Source of the DNA: Staphylococcus pasteuri
GTDB taxonomy: Bacteria > Bacillota > Bacilli > Staphylococcales > Staphylococcaceae
Reading direction: 5' to 3'
DNA: 53,693 bases
Assembly (NCBI RefSeq): GCF_003970495.1
Contig: NZ_RXWW01000017.1
Location: 1 to 53,693, forward strand
Positions 19,054 to 31,588 of this stretch are shown here, piece after piece (the stretch's first letter is position 1; each line of letters starts with the position of its first letter). The position numbers and the translations under genes were made by a program. Below the pieces are notes generated by a model that was not told where the DNA came from, did not search any database, and saw only the letters and a program-made list of their open reading frames with translations.

Positions 19054-19082
19054 TCTCATGATAGTTTCTCACCATCATGAGA
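19054..19082 (-). other. Stem-loop in the tuf leader
   Basis: TCTCATGAT pairs with ATCATGAGA around an 11-base loop in the 5' untranslated region between fusA and tuf, about 45 bases before the tuf start. There is no T-tract, so it is more likely a stabilising or processing structure than a terminator. Confidence 0.5.
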
Positions 19083-19238
19083 AGATGATTGATTAAGTTG
19101 AGTCTAAAAGAAGTATTACTCAATTCATACTTCCTTTATAATGCATTTACCCATAAAAATCAATTCATAAAAGTGATTAGCCTATAACTAAGCTCAACCT
19201 GTATTTTAACCTAGCATAGCTAGTAAAAACAAGTTATA

Positions 19239-21320
19239 TTATTCACCTTTATTTTTCTTAATGATTTCTTCAGAAATTGATTTTGGAACTTCTGCATAGT
19301 GGTCAAAGTACATAGTGTAAGTACCGCGACCTTGAGTGTTAGAACGTAATGAAGTTGCGTAACCGAACATTTCTGAAAGTGGTACATAAGCATTTACAAC
19401 TTGTGCATTACCACGAGGTTCCATACCATCAACACGTCCACGACGAGATGTTACATCACCCATGATATCGCCCATGTATTCTTCAGGCATTTCGATAGTT
19501 ACTTTCATCATTGGTTCTAAGATAACTGGATCACATTTTTTAGCAGCTTCTTTAAGTGCTAATGATGCAGCAATTTTGAAGGCCATTTCAGATGAATCGA
19601 CATCATGGTATGAACCATCATATAATTTAGCTTTAACATCAATTAATGGATAACCAGCAAGAACACCATTTTCCATAGCATCTTTAAGACCAGCTTCTAC
19701 TGATGGAATGTATTCACGAGGAACTACACCACCAACGATAGCGTTTTCGAATTCGAAACCGCCACCAGTTTCATTAGGTGTGAATTCAATATGAACATCA
19801 CCATATTGACCACGACCACCTGATTGACGAGAGAATTTACCTTGAACTTGTGCTGATTGCTTGAATGTTTCACGATATGAAACCATTGGCGCACCAACAT
19901 TACATTCAACGTTAAATTCTTTCTTCATACGGTCAACTAAGATATCTAAGTGTAACTCACCCATACCACCGATGATAACTTGTCCAGTTTCTTCGTCAGT
20001 ATGCGCATGGAAAGTTGGGTCTTCTTCTTGTAATTTAACTAAAGCTTGAGTCATTTTATCTTGGTCAGCTTTAGATTTTGGTTCAACTGATAAGTGGATA
20101 ACTGGTTCTGGGAATTCCATTGATTCCAAGATAATGTCGTTTTTCTCTCCACATAAAGTATCACCAGTACCTGTTTCTTTAAGACCTACCGCAGCAGCGA
20201 TATCGCCTGAGTAAACAGTGTCAATCTCTTGACGTGAGTTAGCGTGCATTTGTAATAAACGACCTACACGTTCACGTTTGTCTTTAGATGAGTTTTTAAT
20301 ATATGAACCTGAGCTCATAGTACCTGAGTAAACACGGAAGAAAGTTAATTTACCAACATAAGGGTCAGTCATAACTTTAAATGCTAATGCAGCGAATTCA
20401 GCTGAATCGTCTGGTTTAGCAATTACTTCTTCTTCAGGATCGTTAGCACGGTGACCAACGATTGGTTTTACATCTAAAGGAGATGGTAGGTAATCAATTA
20501 CAGCGTTAAGCATTAATTGAACACCTTTGTTTTTGAATGCAGTACCGCAAAGAACTGGGTAGAATTCTACATCAGTTGTAGCTTGACGGATTGCATTTTT
20601 TAATTCTTCAACTGAAATTTCTTCGTCACCAAGATATTTTTCCATTAATTCATCATTAGTTTCAGCTACTGCTTCAATTAATGTTGAACGAGCTTCTTCA
20701 GCTCTTTCTTTGTGATCATCTGGAATTTCAATTTCATCGATTTCTGTACCTAGGTCGTTAGTGTATTTGAAACATTTCATTTCAACTAAGTCAATGATTG
20801 CTTCAAATTCATCTTCAGCACCAATAGGTAATTGGATAGGTGCAGCATTAGCTTGTAAGCGGTCATGTAATGTGCTTACAGAATAATCAAAGTTTGCTCC
20901 TAATTTATCCATTTTGTTAATAAACACGATACGAGGAACACCGTATGTTGTAGCCTGACGCCAAACTGTTTCAGTTTGAGGTTCAACACCTGATTGAGCA
21001 TCAAGTACTGTAACCGCACCGTCAAGTACACGTAAAGAACGTTCAACTTCAACTGTGAAGTCTACGTGTCCTGGTGTATCGATAATATTTACACGGTGGC
21101 CTTCCCAAGCTGCAGTTGTTGCAGCAGATGTGATAGTAATACCACGATCTTGTTCTTGTTCCATCCAGTCCATTTGTGAAGCACCTTCGTGAGTTTCACC
21201 AATTTTGTGGATACGACCTGTGTAATAAAGAATACGTTCTGTCGTAGTAGTTTTACCAGCATCAATGTGAGCCATGATACCGATATTACGAGTATTTTTC
21301 AAAGAAAATTCTCTTGCCAT
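19239..21320 (-). CDS. fusA: Elongation factor G
   Basis: A 693-residue translocase GTPase. G1 is [12 protein letters not shown] near 17, the switch region [12 protein letters not shown] near 55, DTPGHVDF near 81 and [10 protein letters not shown] near 136. Domains II to V follow; [14 protein letters not shown] near 595 and the C-terminal [14 protein letters not shown] lie in the expected places. The start is [12 protein letters not shown] at 21320, preceded by AAGGAG. I saw no obvious defect. It lies between rpsG and tuf on the minus strand. Confidence 0.97.
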   Translation of the reverse strand: MAREFSLKNTRNIGIMAHIDAGKTTTTERILYYTGRIHKIGETHEGASQMDWMEQEQDRGITITSAATTAAWEGHRVNIIDTPGHVDFTVEVERSLRVLDGAVTVLDAQSGVEPQTETVWRQATTYGVPRIVFINKMDKLGANFDYSVSTLHDRLQANAAPIQLPIGAEDEFEAIIDLVEMKCFKYTNDLGTEIDEIEIPDDHKERAEEARSTLIEAVAETNDELMEKYLGDEEISVEELKNAIRQATTDVEFYPVLCGTAFKNKGVQLMLNAVIDYLPSPLDVKPIVGHRANDPEEEVIAKPDDSAEFAALAFKVMTDPYVGKLTFFRVYSGTMSSGSYIKNSSKDKRERVGRLLQMHANSRQEIDTVYSGDIAAAVGLKETGTGDTLCGEKNDIILESMEFPEPVIHLSVEPKSKADQDKMTQALVKLQEEDPTFHAHTDEETGQVIIGGMGELHLDILVDRMKKEFNVECNVGAPMVSYRETFKQSAQVQGKFSRQSGGRGQYGDVHIEFTPNETGGGFEFENAIVGGVVPREYIPSVEAGLKDAMENGVLAGYPLIDVKAKLYDGSYHDVDSSEMAFKIAASLALKEAAKKCDPVILEPMMKVTIEMPEEYMGDIMGDVTSRRGRVDGMEPRGNAQVVNAYVPLSEMFGYATSLRSNTQGRGTYTMYFDHYAEVPKSISEEIIKKNKGE

Positions 21321-21439
21321 GTATTTTTTCTCCTTCCAGTTATTACTGAATAAGTACTTTAGATATGGCGATGCCCTAAGCATGAGCCATTATTGGTAAA
21401 CCAATCGTTTGGAACACACTCAGGGTAAAAGCTTCAATC

Positions 21440-21910
21440 TTACCAACGGTAGTGAGCAAATGCTTTGTTAGCTTCAGCCATTTTGTGAGTGTCCTCACGT
21501 TTCTTAACTGCACCACCTGTATTATTTGCTGCATCTAAGATTTCGTTAGCTAAACGTTCTTCCATAGTTTTTTCACCACGAAGACGCGCATAGTTAACTA
21601 ACCAACGTAATCCTAAAGTAGAACGACGTTCTGGGCGTACCTCAACAGGTACTTGGTAGTTTGAACCACCCACACGACGAGCTTTAACTTCTAATACTGG
21701 CATAATGTTTTCGATTGCTTCTTCGAATACTTCAATGGCTTGACGACCACTACGTTCTTCAACTAGGTCGAATGCTGAATAAAGAATTCTTTGAGCTGTT
21801 CCACGTTTACCGTCTAACATAATTTTGTTAATTAATTTTGTAACTAATTTTGAGTTATGAATTGGATCTGGTAATACGTCTCTTTTAGGTACTGATCCTT
21901 TACGAGGCAT
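21440..21910 (-). CDS. rpsG: 30S ribosomal protein S7
   Basis: A 156-residue primary 16S-binding protein that nucleates the 30S head. The N-terminal [36 protein letters not shown] region, [16 protein letters not shown] near 79, and the C-terminal [14 protein letters not shown] are typical. Seventy bases separate it from rpsL, and 119 from fusA. The start follows AGGAGG at a good distance. Confidence 0.98.
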   Translation of the reverse strand: MPRKGSVPKRDVLPDPIHNSKLVTKLINKIMLDGKRGTAQRILYSAFDLVEERSGRQAIEVFEEAIENIMPVLEVKARRVGGSNYQVPVEVRPERRSTLGLRWLVNYARLRGEKTMEERLANEILDAANNTGGAVKKREDTHKMAEANKAFAHYRW

Positions 21911-21981
21911 AATGTAAATCCTCCCTTCCTATTATAGTATATTGTGTTTCATTATTTTTAAAATTTACGTAATCTTAAAAA

Positions 21982-22395
21982 TTAATTTTTAGGTTTTTTA
22001 GTTCCGTATAATGAACGACCTTGTCTACGTCCGTCTACACCTGAAGTATCAAGTGCACCACGTACAATATGGTAACGCACACCAGGTAAGTCTTTTACAC
22101 GTCCACCACGTACAAGTACTACACTGTGTTCTTGTAAGTTGTGTCCGATACCAGGAATGTATGCGTTGATTTCAATGTTGTTTGATAAACGCACACGTGC
22201 ATATTTACGTAACGCTGAGTTAGGTTTTTTAGGTGTCATAGTACCCACACGAGTACAAACGCCACGTTTTTGTGGAGAATTCAATTCAGTGAATTGTTTC
22301 TTCTTACTGTTAAAACCTCTGTTTAAAGCTGGTGAATCAGATTTTTTTGATTTGCTTTGTCTTGGTTTACGTACTAATTGGTTAATAGTTGGCAT
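21982..22395 (-). CDS. rpsL: 30S ribosomal protein S12
   Basis: A 137-residue decoding-centre protein. [13 protein letters not shown] starts at 22395 behind AGGAGGA; the longer open frame is non-coding leader. The streptomycin-relevant loops [11 protein letters not shown] (around residues 54-64 of this protein) and [13 protein letters not shown] (around 97-109) are the wild-type sequences. It is followed by rpsG and preceded by the L7Ae-like gene. Confidence 0.98.
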   Translation of the reverse strand: MPTINQLVRKPRQSKSKKSDSPALNRGFNSKKKQFTELNSPQKRGVCTRVGTMTPKKPNSALRKYARVRLSNNIEINAYIPGIGHNLQEHSVVLVRGGRVKDLPGVRYHIVRGALDTSGVDGRRQGRSLYGTKKPKN

Positions 22396-22484
22396 TGAAT
22401 ATGTCCTCCTCTCTTCATTTTTTAATCCCACACATCCAGGTGGTTCATTTTAAGGTTAAATAAAATTTAGTAAGTAAAAACTTA

Positions 22485-22745
22485 CTAATTCTCATTCAAT
22501 ATAGCAACGATTGTTGCATTAACATTAATACCTACATATTCTCCTAAATCCTTCTTAGATGAGAAAAGTGTATATGGTATGTTTTTTTGATTGATTTGGC
22601 TTAACACGCGAGTCATAAGATGAACCTCAACGTCTTGAGCAATAATCAATGATGTAACTTGATCTTTATTCAACGCTTTAAGCGTCTCCTTCAGACCAAC
22701 TACATATTGTTGTTTGTTAAAGCGTGCAACTTTTTCATTAGACAT
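22485..22745 (-). CDS. L7Ae/L30e/S12e/Gadd45-family ribosomal protein (YbxF-like)
   Basis: An 86-residue kink-turn-binding protein found between rpoC and rpsL in Firmicutes. [24 protein letters not shown] fits the L7Ae fold's RNA-binding helix and strand, and the C-terminal [12 protein letters not shown] is typical. The Bacillus homologue YbxF binds kink-turn RNA, but its physiological target is not settled. A GGAGG site precedes the ATG. It is the first gene of the str operon and lies 90 bases upstream of rpsL, with its promoter at 22787-22816. Confidence 0.9.
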   Translation of the reverse strand: MSNEKVARFNKQQYVVGLKETLKALNKDQVTSLIIAQDVEVHLMTRVLSQINQKNIPYTLFSSKKDLGEYVGINVNATIVAILNEN

Positions 22746-22786
22746 TTATAATATCCTCCAAAGTTCTGCTTGCATCAACCTTTAAT

Positions 22787-22816
22787 ATAGTAACATTACA
22801 TGACTACAATAGTCAA
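22787..22816 (-). promoter_or_regulatory. Promoter of the L7Ae-like/rpsL operon
   Basis: On the minus strand TTGACT (22811-22816) and TACTAT (22787-22792) are 18 bases apart, 42 bases upstream of the L7Ae-like start and downstream of the rpoC terminator. Confidence 0.65.
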
Positions 22817-22847
22817 TATTTATTCATGCATTTATGAAATAAATAAG

Positions 22848-22884
22848 AATCAAGAGACTAAAATTTTCGTTTAGTCTCTTGATT
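22848..22884 (-). terminator. Terminator of rpoBC
   Basis: Perfect 15-base stem AATCAAGAGACTAAA with its complement, directly after the rpoC stop codon, followed on the minus strand by CTTATTTATT. It separates rpoBC from the str operon. Confidence 0.85.
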
Positions 22885-22890
22885 AAATAA

Positions 22891-25800
22891 CTATTCGGTA
22901 ACGTCTACCTCTTCTTCTGTACTAGCAACTGGAGCTACGTTTTTATCGAATTGAACATCGCTATAACGTCTCATACCAGTACCAGCTGGGATAAGTTTAC
23001 CGATAATTACATTTTCTTTAAGACCAAGTAAATCATCGCGTTTACCTTTAATAGCTGCATCAGTAAGTACACGAGTTGTTTCTTGGAATGATGCTGCAGA
23101 TAAGAAGCTTTCTGTTTCAAGAGAAGCTTTTGTAATACCTAGCAATACTGGTTTTGCAGTTGCTGGGCGTTTACGTTCTTTAAATGCTTCTCTGTTAGCA
23201 TCTGTAAAGTTGTGGATATCAACTAATGAACCAGGTAATAACTTAGTATCTCCTGCTTCAATGATACGAACTTTACGTAACATTTGTCTTACCATTACCT
23301 CAACGTGTTTATCATCAATTTCAACACCTTGCATACGATAAACTTTTTGAACTTCTTTTAATAAATAGCTTTCAGTAGCATTTAAACCAGCAACTGATAA
23401 GAAGTTTTTAGGTTCAATTGAACCTTCTGTTAATACTTCACCACGTTCAACTGATTGTCCTACTTCAACTTTAAGTCTAGAAGTTCCTGAAGCTAGATAA
23501 GATCTAGTTTCATTTTCACCTTTAACAACAATTTCTTGTTGACGGTCTTTTGCTAATTTAATATCTTCTACTACACCTTCAATTTCAGTGATTACAGCTT
23601 GACCTTTAGGGTTACGTGCTTCAAATATTTCTTGAATACGTGGAAGACCTTGAGTAATATCGCTTCCGGCTACCCCACCTGTATGGAATGTACGCATTGT
23701 AAGCTGTGTACCTGGTTCACCGATTGATTGTGCAGCAATTGTACCAACTGCTTCACCCACTTCAACTTTTTCACCTGTTGCAAGGTTTTTACCATAACAT
23801 TTTTCACATACACCATGACGTGTATTACAAGTGAATGCTGAACGGATGTACATTTGTTCAATGCCAGCGTCAGTAATTTTCTTAGCAATTTCAGCAGTGA
23901 TTAACTCATCTGGACGGATAATCACTTCATCAGTTTCAGGATGACGGATAGTTTCTTTTGAGTAACGTCCTTCAATACGTTCAATGAATGGTTCAATCAT
24001 TTCTGTACCTTCTCTAATATCTGAAACAAGTAAACCTCTGTCAGTACCACAATCTTCTTCACGAACAATAACATCTTGTGCAACGTCAACAAGACGACGA
24101 GTAAGATAACCTGAATCGGCAGTTTTAAGTGCTGTATCGGCAAGACCTTTACGCGCACCATGAGTAGAAATGAAGTACTCTAACACTGTTAAACCTTCAC
24201 GGAATGATGATGTGATTGGTAGTTCGATGATCTTACCTGATGGTGCAGCCATCAATCCACGCATACCTGCTAACTGTGTAAAGTTAGATGCGTTACCACG
24301 GGCACCAGAGTCACTCATCATGAAGATTGGGTTTGTTTTTTCAAGTGATTGCATTAATTCACCTTGAATTTGGTCCTTAGCATCTGTCCAAATTTCAACG
24401 ACAGCATTGTAACGTTCTTCTTCAGTGATTAAACCACGATTGAATTGTTTAGTTACACGATCAACTAATTTTTCATGCTCATCTAAAATATCTTTTTTAT
24501 CTGGTAATACCACGATATCAGATACACCAACAGTGATACCTGCTTTTGATGAGAATTTAAATCCTAGGTCTTTCATGCGGTCAAGCATCATAGATGTATC
24601 AGTGATACTAAATCTATTGAATACTTCAGCAATGATATTACCTAAGAATTTTTTATTGAATGGTTCAGTTAATTCTTTAGTTTCAAAGAATTCTTTTAAT
24701 CCACCTTCACCTAACTCTGTTGGGTCAACAAAGTATTTATCAGGTGTTTTACCTTCAAGGTTAGCTTGAGTTGGTTCATTGATATAAGCAAATGAATCAG
24801 GAATGATTTCATTAAAGATAATTTTACCTACTGAAGTAGCTAAAATTTTATTGTTTTGCTCATCTGTAAATGTTGGATTATTGAATGAACTTGCATGTAC
24901 ACCAATTCTAGTGTGTAAATGAACATAGCCATTAGCATATGCTTTTAATACTTCGTTAGTATCATTAAAGATTGCCCCAGTGTTAACAGCATCTTTACGT
25001 TCTAATGTTAGGTAATAGTTACCTAATACCATATCCTGTGATGGTGTAACAACTGGTTTACCATCTTTAGGGTTCAAGATGTTTTGCGCAGCTAACATTA
25101 ACATCCGCGCTTCGGCTTGAGCCTCTTTAGATAATGGAACGTGAACAGCCATTTGGTCACCATCAAAGTCAGCGTTATATGCTGTAGTAACAAGAGGGTG
25201 TAAACGGATTGCACGACCTTCAACTAAAGTTGGTTCGAATGCTTGGATACCTAATCTGTGAAGTGTAGGTGCACGGTTTAGTAATACTGGATGTTCTACG
25301 ATAACTTCTTCTAAAACATCCCATACTTCATCGTCCATGCGTTCGATTTTACTCTTCGCATTTTTAATGTTTGTTGCAATTTCACGTTGAACTAATTCTT
25401 TCATTACGAAAGGTTTAAATAGTTCAAGTGCCATTTCTTTAGGTAAGCCACATTGATACATTTTCAGACTTGGACCTACTGCGATAACGGAACGACCTGA
25501 ATAGTCAACACGTTTACCTAATAAGTTTTGACGGAAACGACCTTGTTTACCTTTTAACATATGTGATAGTGATTTTAATGGACGGTTACCAGGACCTGTA
25601 ACAGGACGGCCACGACGACCATTATCAATTAAAGCATCAACAGCTTCTTGTAACATACGTTTTTCATTTTGAACTATGATTCCAGGTGCACCAAGATCTA
25701 ATAAGCGTTTCAAACGATTGTTACGGTTAATAACACGTCTATATAAATCGTTTAAGTCACTTGTTGCAAAACGTCCACCGTCTAATTGAACCATTGGACG

Positions 25801-26514
25801 GATTTCTGGTGGGATGATTGGAAGTACATCTAAAATCATCCAAGCTGGATTGTTACCTGAATTACGGAATGATTCAACTACCTCTAAACGTTTGATAGCA
25901 CGAGTAAGTCTTTGTCCTGTTGCAGATTCTAATTCATCACGTAAAGTTTTAAGTTCTTCATCTAAGTCAATTTCTGATAATAAGTCTCTGATACCTTCAG
26001 CACCCATTTTGGCAACAAATTGACCTGGATATTTATCATAATAATCTCTAAATTCTGCTTCTGATAATAATGTTTTCTTTTCTAAACCAGTTGGACCTGG
26101 GTCAACAACAACATAAGAAGCAAAGTAAATAACTTCTTCTAATGCTCTTGGAGACATATCTAATAATAGACCCATACGGCTAGGGATACCTTTGAAGTAC
26201 CAAATATGTGAAACTGGTGCTGCTAATTCAATGTGTCCCATTCTTTCACGACGTACTTTTGACTTCGTTACTTCAACACCACATCTATCACATACCATGC
26301 CTTTGTAGCGTACACGTTTGTACTTACCACAACTACACTCCCAGTCTTTTGTAGGTCCAAATATTCTTTCACAGAAAAGACCATCTTTTTCAGGTTTTAA
26401 CGTACGATAGTTAATTGTTTCAGGCTTTTTAACCTCACCATAAGACCATGAACGAATCTTTTCAGGTGAAGCTAATCCTATTTTCATATAATGGAAATTA
26501 TTTACATCAATCAA
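22891..26514 (-). CDS. rpoC: DNA-directed RNA polymerase beta' subunit
   Basis: A 1207-residue catalytic subunit. The zinc ribbon [19 protein letters not shown] lies near 60-78. The magnesium-binding NADFDGDQM lies near 447-455. The trigger loop [18 protein letters not shown] and the second zinc cluster with [13 protein letters not shown] near 880 are intact. The start is TTG at 26514 ([11 protein letters not shown]), seven bases after AAGGAGGT; an in-frame TTG farther upstream overlaps the ribosome site. Length equals the S. aureus protein. It is 131 bases downstream of rpoB, with a hairpin in that gap. Confidence 0.97.
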   Translation of the reverse strand: MIDVNNFHYMKIGLASPEKIRSWSYGEVKKPETINYRTLKPEKDGLFCERIFGPTKDWECSCGKYKRVRYKGMVCDRCGVEVTKSKVRRERMGHIELAAPVSHIWYFKGIPSRMGLLLDMSPRALEEVIYFASYVVVDPGPTGLEKKTLLSEAEFRDYYDKYPGQFVAKMGAEGIRDLLSEIDLDEELKTLRDELESATGQRLTRAIKRLEVVESFRNSGNNPAWMILDVLPIIPPEIRPMVQLDGGRFATSDLNDLYRRVINRNNRLKRLLDLGAPGIIVQNEKRMLQEAVDALIDNGRRGRPVTGPGNRPLKSLSHMLKGKQGRFRQNLLGKRVDYSGRSVIAVGPSLKMYQCGLPKEMALELFKPFVMKELVQREIATNIKNAKSKIERMDDEVWDVLEEVIVEHPVLLNRAPTLHRLGIQAFEPTLVEGRAIRLHPLVTTAYNADFDGDQMAVHVPLSKEAQAEARMLMLAAQNILNPKDGKPVVTPSQDMVLGNYYLTLERKDAVNTGAIFNDTNEVLKAYANGYVHLHTRIGVHASSFNNPTFTDEQNNKILATSVGKIIFNEIIPDSFAYINEPTQANLEGKTPDKYFVDPTELGEGGLKEFFETKELTEPFNKKFLGNIIAEVFNRFSITDTSMMLDRMKDLGFKFSSKAGITVGVSDIVVLPDKKDILDEHEKLVDRVTKQFNRGLITEEERYNAVVEIWTDAKDQIQGELMQSLEKTNPIFMMSDSGARGNASNFTQLAGMRGLMAAPSGKIIELPITSSFREGLTVLEYFISTHGARKGLADTALKTADSGYLTRRLVDVAQDVIVREEDCGTDRGLLVSDIREGTEMIEPFIERIEGRYSKETIRHPETDEVIIRPDELITAEIAKKITDAGIEQMYIRSAFTCNTRHGVCEKCYGKNLATGEKVEVGEAVGTIAAQSIGEPGTQLTMRTFHTGGVAGSDITQGLPRIQEIFEARNPKGQAVITEIEGVVEDIKLAKDRQQEIVVKGENETRSYLASGTSRLKVEVGQSVERGEVLTEGSIEPKNFLSVAGLNATESYLLKEVQKVYRMQGVEIDDKHVEVMVRQMLRKVRIIEAGDTKLLPGSLVDIHNFTDANREAFKERKRPATAKPVLLGITKASLETESFLSAASFQETTRVLTDAAIKGKRDDLLGLKENVIIGKLIPAGTGMRRYSDVQFDKNVAPVASTEEEVDVTE

Positions 26515-26597
26515 GGAGCCTACCTCCTTCAATTTAGATTAGCTGTGCTATTTGATTGATTTACATTTATAGTATATAGAATTTGAGAAAGGTTTGA

Positions 26598-26613
26598 GCG
26601 ACACTGATGTCGC
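26598..26613 (-). other. Hairpin between rpoB and rpoC
   Basis: On the minus strand GCGACA-TCAG-TGTCGC is a perfect six-base stem, with a further GGTT/AACC pairing outside it. There is no T-tract after it, so it is probably an RNA processing or partial attenuation structure rather than a terminator. Confidence 0.4.
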
Positions 26614-26645
26614 CCCAACCTATATTCTAGTTATCTATGTGCATA

Positions 26646-29600
26646 TTAATCAGTAGTTTCTTTTTGTGATTCTGGCGCATCTTTTTGTTGTAAATCTACT
26701 TTGCGTTCAGTTACATCTTCATCTTCGTTGTCAGCCATTTCGATTTCGTTATCTTGCTCATCCATCACTTTGACGTCTAATCCTAAACTTTGTAATTCTT
26801 TCATCAATACACGGAATGATTCAGGAACACTTGGTCTAGAGATATTTTCGCCTTTTACTATAGCTTCGTATGTTTTAACACGACCTACAGTATCGTCTGA
26901 TTTATAAGTCAAGATTTCTTGTAATGTGTATGCAGCACCATATGCTTCAAGTGCCCATACCTCCATTTCACCAAAACGTTGTCCACCGAATTGCGCTTTA
27001 CCACCTAATGGTTGTTGCGTAACTAATGAGTATGGACCAGTTGAACGCGCATGTAATTTATCGTCAACCATGTGTGCAAGTTTAAGCATGTACATAACAC
27101 CAACTGAAATACGATTATCGAATGGTTCACCAGTACGACCATCATATAATACAGTTTTACCGTCACGAGCCATACCTGCTTCTTCGATAGTTGACCAAAC
27201 GTCATCATCGTTGGCACCATCGAATACTGGAGATGCAACATGGATACCTAAGTTTTTAGCAGCCATACCTAAATGTAGCTCAAGTACTTGTCCGATATTC
27301 ATACGTGATGGTACACCTAATGGGTTTAACATGATGTCAATTGGAGTTCCATCTGGTAAATATGGCATATCTTCTTCAGGAACAATTTTAGAAATGACAC
27401 CTTTGTTACCATGTCGACCACACATTTTATCTCCGACGTGAATTTTACGTTTTTGAACGATATAAACACGTACTAATTGGTTAACACCTGGAGATAATGT
27501 ATCATCGCCTTCTTCACGATTGAATACTTTAACATCTAGAACGATACCGCCAGCACCATGTGGCACACGTAATGATGTATCACGAACTTCACGTGCTTTT
27601 TCACCAAAGATTGCATGTAATAATCTTTCTTCTGCTGTAAGTTCTGTAACTCCTTTTGGTGTTACTTTACCTACTAAGATGTCTCCATCATTAACTTCAG
27701 CACCAACATAAACGATACCACGTTCGTCTAAGTTTTTAAGTGCACTTTCAGAAACATTAGGAATATCACGTGTAATCTCTTCAGGTCCTAATTTAGTATC
27801 ACGAGCTTCTGATTCATACTCTTCAATATGAATTGAAGTGTAAACATCGTCTTTAACTAAACGTTCACTCATGATTACAGCATCCTCGTAGTTATAACCG
27901 TCCCAAGTCATGAATCCAACAACAACGTTACGGCCTAATGCCATTTCGCCTAATTCCATTGAAGGACCATCAGCTAGTATTTCGTTATATTCAACGATGT
28001 CACCAGCAGCAACAATTGGGCGTTGGTTATAACAAGTACCAGAGTTAGAACGTTTGAATTTCGCTAATGGATAACGATCTAATTCACCTTCGTGCTCTTG
28101 TCCATTTTGTTCAACTAGACGACGTACTAAGATTTCATTAGATTCAACATGTTCAACTCTACCTCTATGGTTTGCTGTAATAGCAGCACCTGAGTCACGT
28201 GCAGCAACATGTTCCATACCAGTACCAACAAATGGAGCTTCAGGGTTCATCAATGGTACTGCTTGACGTTGCATGTTTGCACCCATTAACGCACGGTTAG
28301 AGTCATCGTTTTCTAAGAATGGGATACATGCTGTAGCTGCTGATACAACCTGTTTAGGTGAAACATCCATGTAATCCATTTTTTCTTTAGCCATAACTGT
28401 GTTATTACCACGGAAACGACAAACAACTTCATCGTCTAAGAAACGGCCATTTTCATCTAATCGAGAGTTCGCTTGGGCAACAACATAACTATCTTCTTCA
28501 TCAGCAGTTAAATAGTCAATTTGATCAGTAATTGCATTCGTATCTAAATCTACTTTACGATATGGTGTTTCAATGAAACCAAATTCATTCACACGTGCGT
28601 AACTAGATAAAGAGTTGATTAATCCAATGTTTGGACCCTCTGGTGTTTCAATTGGACACATACGACCATAGTGAGAATAGTGTACGTCACGAACTTCCAT
28701 TTGTGCACGTTCACGTGTTAAACCACCAGGTCCTAAAGCAGAAAGACGACGTTTATGTGTTAATTCTGCTAATGGGTTAGCTTGGTCCATGAATTGTGAT
28801 AATTGTGAACTACCAAAGAATTCTTTAATAGATGCAATTACAGGACGGATATTGATTAATTGTTGTGGTGTAATTGAATCCGTATCTTGAATAGACATTC
28901 TTTCTCGAACTACACGTTCCATTCTTGATAAACCAATACGGAATTGGTTTTGTAATAATTCGCCTACTGAACGTAAACGACGATTACCTAAATGGTCAAT
29001 ATCATCTGTATAACCGATACCACTTAATAAGTTAAAGAAATAACTCATTGAAGAAATGATATCTGCTGGAGTAATACATTTAACTTCTGAATCTGGTAAT
29101 GCATTACCAATAACAGTTGTTGTGCGTCCTTCTTCATCATTAGGAACATATACTTTGATTGATTGAATTTCAACTGGTTCATCAATAACTGTTCCTTCTA
29201 ATTCAAATACTTCACTATTAGCATTTGATTCTAAAACGTCCATAATTTCGTCTAATTTACGACGATCAAGAACTGTTCCTTCTTCAACTACAATTTCACC
29301 TGTTTCACTATTAACAATTGGTTCTGCTAATTTTTGGTTGAATAAACGGTGTTTTAAGTGTAGTTTTTTGTTTGCTTTGTAACGACCAACGCTTGCTAAG
29401 TCATAACGTTTTGGATCGAAGAAACGTGAATATAATAAGCTTTTAGCATTTTCTACTGTTGGTGGTTCGCCAGGACGTAAACGCTCATAAATTTCTAATA
29501 ATGCTTGTTCTGTGTTTTCAGTACCATCTTTTTCTAATGTATTACGTAAGTATTCACTATCACCTAGTAAATCTACAATTTCTTGATCACTTGAGAAACC

Positions 29601-30197
29601 TAATGCTCTTAGTAATACAGTTAATGGTAATTTACGTGTTCTATCAATACGTACATAAACAACGTCTTTTGCATCAGTTTCATATTCTAACCATGCACCA
29701 CGGTTAGGAATAATTGTTGCATCATAGTTTACACGGCCGTTTTTATCAAGTTTTTCATTGAAATAAACGGATGGTGAACGTACTAATTGTGATACGATAA
29801 CACGTTCTGCACCATTGATAACAAATGTACCTGTATCTGTCATTAGTGGGAAATCACCCATGAATACTTCTTGCTCTTTTACTTCGCCAGTTTCTTTAAT
29901 AATAAGACGTACTTTTACACGAAGAGGTGCAGCATAAGTAGCGTCACGGTTTTTTGATTCTTCTAAGTCGTATTTCGGTTCACCTAATCTATAATCTACA
30001 AATTCTAAAGATAGGTTACCTGTGAAATCTTCAATCGGAGAAATGTCTCTAAACATTTCTAATAAACCTTCTTTAAGGAACCAATCGTAAGATTTTGTTT
30101 GAATTTCTATTAAGTTCGGTAATTCTAATACTTCTGAAATTCTCGCGTAGTTTCTACGTTTACGATGTCTTCCATATTGGACAACTTGACCTGCCAA
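26646..30197 (-). CDS. rpoB: DNA-directed RNA polymerase beta subunit
   Basis: A 1183-residue catalytic subunit. The rifampicin-resistance determining region [20 protein letters not shown] followed by [11 protein letters not shown] (about residues 463-494) is wild type at the usual resistance positions (Ser, Gln, Asp, Ala, His, Arg, Ser). Conserved [14 protein letters not shown] and [11 protein letters not shown] follow. The acidic C-terminal tail ([16 protein letters not shown]) is the variable part of the protein among staphylococci. The start is TTG at 30197 behind GAGGGGTGAA. The transcription start lies in a 217-base leader after the methyltransferase gene. Confidence 0.97.
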   Translation of the reverse strand: MAGQVVQYGRHRKRRNYARISEVLELPNLIEIQTKSYDWFLKEGLLEMFRDISPIEDFTGNLSLEFVDYRLGEPKYDLEESKNRDATYAAPLRVKVRLIIKETGEVKEQEVFMGDFPLMTDTGTFVINGAERVIVSQLVRSPSVYFNEKLDKNGRVNYDATIIPNRGAWLEYETDAKDVVYVRIDRTRKLPLTVLLRALGFSSDQEIVDLLGDSEYLRNTLEKDGTENTEQALLEIYERLRPGEPPTVENAKSLLYSRFFDPKRYDLASVGRYKANKKLHLKHRLFNQKLAEPIVNSETGEIVVEEGTVLDRRKLDEIMDVLESNANSEVFELEGTVIDEPVEIQSIKVYVPNDEEGRTTTVIGNALPDSEVKCITPADIISSMSYFFNLLSGIGYTDDIDHLGNRRLRSVGELLQNQFRIGLSRMERVVRERMSIQDTDSITPQQLINIRPVIASIKEFFGSSQLSQFMDQANPLAELTHKRRLSALGPGGLTRERAQMEVRDVHYSHYGRMCPIETPEGPNIGLINSLSSYARVNEFGFIETPYRKVDLDTNAITDQIDYLTADEEDSYVVAQANSRLDENGRFLDDEVVCRFRGNNTVMAKEKMDYMDVSPKQVVSAATACIPFLENDDSNRALMGANMQRQAVPLMNPEAPFVGTGMEHVAARDSGAAITANHRGRVEHVESNEILVRRLVEQNGQEHEGELDRYPLAKFKRSNSGTCYNQRPIVAAGDIVEYNEILADGPSMELGEMALGRNVVVGFMTWDGYNYEDAVIMSERLVKDDVYTSIHIEEYESEARDTKLGPEEITRDIPNVSESALKNLDERGIVYVGAEVNDGDILVGKVTPKGVTELTAEERLLHAIFGEKAREVRDTSLRVPHGAGGIVLDVKVFNREEGDDTLSPGVNQLVRVYIVQKRKIHVGDKMCGRHGNKGVISKIVPEEDMPYLPDGTPIDIMLNPLGVPSRMNIGQVLELHLGMAAKNLGIHVASPVFDGANDDDVWSTIEEAGMARDGKTVLYDGRTGEPFDNRISVGVMYMLKLAHMVDDKLHARSTGPYSLVTQQPLGGKAQFGGQRFGEMEVWALEAYGAAYTLQEILTYKSDDTVGRVKTYEAIVKGENISRPSVPESFRVLMKELQSLGLDVKVMDEQDNEIEMADNEDEDVTERKVDLQQKDAPESQKETTD

Positions 30198-30389
30198 ACA
30201 GATTCACCCCTCAAAAATTGTGTGGTTTGCTTTTACTCATAAAACAAAAGAGAGACTCAAGATTTAAAGACAAAAAGAAAACGGCAACACTTCAGATGAC
30301 ACCATTTTCTATTCTTTATTTATCTTGTTTAACTTATTTGTTTTACATAAAAGTACACACTTATTGAACATAAATTTTTACATTTTATA

Positions 30390-30418
30390 ACTATATCAGA
30401 ATACTACTCTTAAATCAA
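30390..30418 (-). promoter_or_regulatory. Promoter of rpoB-rpoC
   Basis: On the minus strand TTGATT (30413-30418) and TATAGT (30390-30395) are 17 bases apart. The -35 box overlaps the stop codon of the upstream methyltransferase. The leader to rpoB would be about 185 nt long. Confidence 0.65.
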
Positions 30419-31023
30419 GCTTTTGAACTTTTTAATATATAGTACCCTTTACTTTTATTTACAACTTCCACATTGTTAAATAATTCATCCATTTTCTTTT
30501 TAGCGGAAGGCATACCTTGCTTTTTTTGGATGACGACAAATAACTCGCCACTTACTTTAAGTTTTTGGTAAGCTTCTTCAAAAATACGATGAACGACATC
30601 TTTGCCCGCTCTGATTGGCGGATTAGTTAATACAAAATCAAATTGGTTATCTTCAACTTGAGTCATCCCATCACTCTCTAAAATATCCGCATTTTCAATG
30701 TGATTTCTTTTTTTATTCTTTTTAGCTAATTCTAAGGCTCTTCTATTCACATCTAACATAGTAATATGATGATGCGGAGATACCTTAGCAATCATTAATC
30801 CAATTGGACCATATCCACAACCAACATCAGCAATTGTTTTACTTGGACCAGGTGGATTGTTATTTATGAATGTTTGAATTAATAAGTCAGATCCATAATC
30901 AACTCTATCTCTAGAAAAAACTCCATTATCTGTAATTAAATCTATTGATTGTTGATAACACTCATAAGTGATATGTTTTTCATCACTTTTTACATCCGGA
31001 TTTTCATCATAGTAATGACTCAT
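30415..31023 (-). CDS. Class I SAM-dependent methyltransferase, RsmC-like
   Basis: A 202-residue enzyme with the AdoMet-binding motif ADVGCGYGPIGL near 65, the acidic residue after strand 2 (MLDVNRRAL near 88), and the base-methylating catalytic motif NPPIRAGK near 137. This combination is found in the RsmC/RlmG group, which methylates guanine N2 in rRNA. The target nucleotide is unproven. It lies between rplL and rpoB as in other staphylococci. A GAGGTG site precedes the ATG. Confidence 0.88.
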   Translation of the reverse strand: MSHYYDENPDVKSDEKHITYECYQQSIDLITDNGVFSRDRVDYGSDLLIQTFINNNPPGPSKTIADVGCGYGPIGLMIAKVSPHHHITMLDVNRRALELAKKNKKRNHIENADILESDGMTQVEDNQFDFVLTNPPIRAGKDVVHRIFEEAYQKLKVSGELFVVIQKKQGMPSAKKKMDELFNNVEVVNKSKGYYILKSSKA

Positions 31024-31083
31024 GTCTTCACCTCTATTAGTCTTTTGTATAACATTAATTGAAAAAATTATTATAAATGAATT

Positions 31084-31115
31084 AAAAACCCCGTTATCGC
31101 AATAACGGGGTTTTT
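31084..31115. terminator. Terminator between rplL and the methyltransferase
   Basis: AAAAACCCCGTTATC and its complement form a stem of about 14 bp with T-runs on both strands. On the minus strand it ends or attenuates the rplJL transcript. Confidence 0.9.
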
Positions 31116-31180
31116 AACTTCTCAAAGAATGTAGTCACAAATATAATTTGTAACTATATTATTTAGTTAGGAAACTAGAA

Positions 31181-31549
31181 TTATTTTAATTCTACAGTTG
31201 CTCCAACTTCTTCTAATTGTTCTTTAAGTTTTTCAGCTTCTTCTTTAGGTAAAGCTTCTTTGATTACTTTAGGAGCTCCGTCAACTAATTCTTTAGCGTC
31301 TTTTAATCCTAAGCCAGTTGCTTCTTTAACTGCTTTAACAACTTTGATTTTTGAAGATCCAGCTGAAGTTAATTCAACATCAAATTCAGTTTTTTCAGCT
31401 GCTGCGTCGCCGCCACCAGCTGCACCTGCTGCTGCTACTGGAGCTGCTGCAGTTACACCAAATTCTTCTTCAATTGCTTTTACTAAATCGTTTAATTCTA
31501 AAACTGACATTTCTTTAATTGCTTCAATGATTTGTTCTTGATTAGCCAT
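31181..31549 (-). CDS. rplL: 50S ribosomal protein L7/L12
   Basis: A 122-residue stalk protein. The N-terminal dimerisation domain ([25 protein letters not shown]) is followed by the Ala/Gly-rich flexible hinge (residues 34-53) and the C-terminal factor-binding domain with [20 protein letters not shown]. It recruits EF-Tu, EF-G, IF2 and RF3. It is 39 bases downstream of rplJ. Confidence 0.98.
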   Translation of the reverse strand: MANQEQIIEAIKEMSVLELNDLVKAIEEEFGVTAAAPVAAAGAAGGGDAAAEKTEFDVELTSAGSSKIKVVKAVKEATGLGLKDAKELVDGAPKVIKEALPKEEAEKLKEQLEEVGATVELK

Positions 31550-31588
31550 TTTATAATTCCTCCGTTATTTTTAATTTTTTATGCGCAA

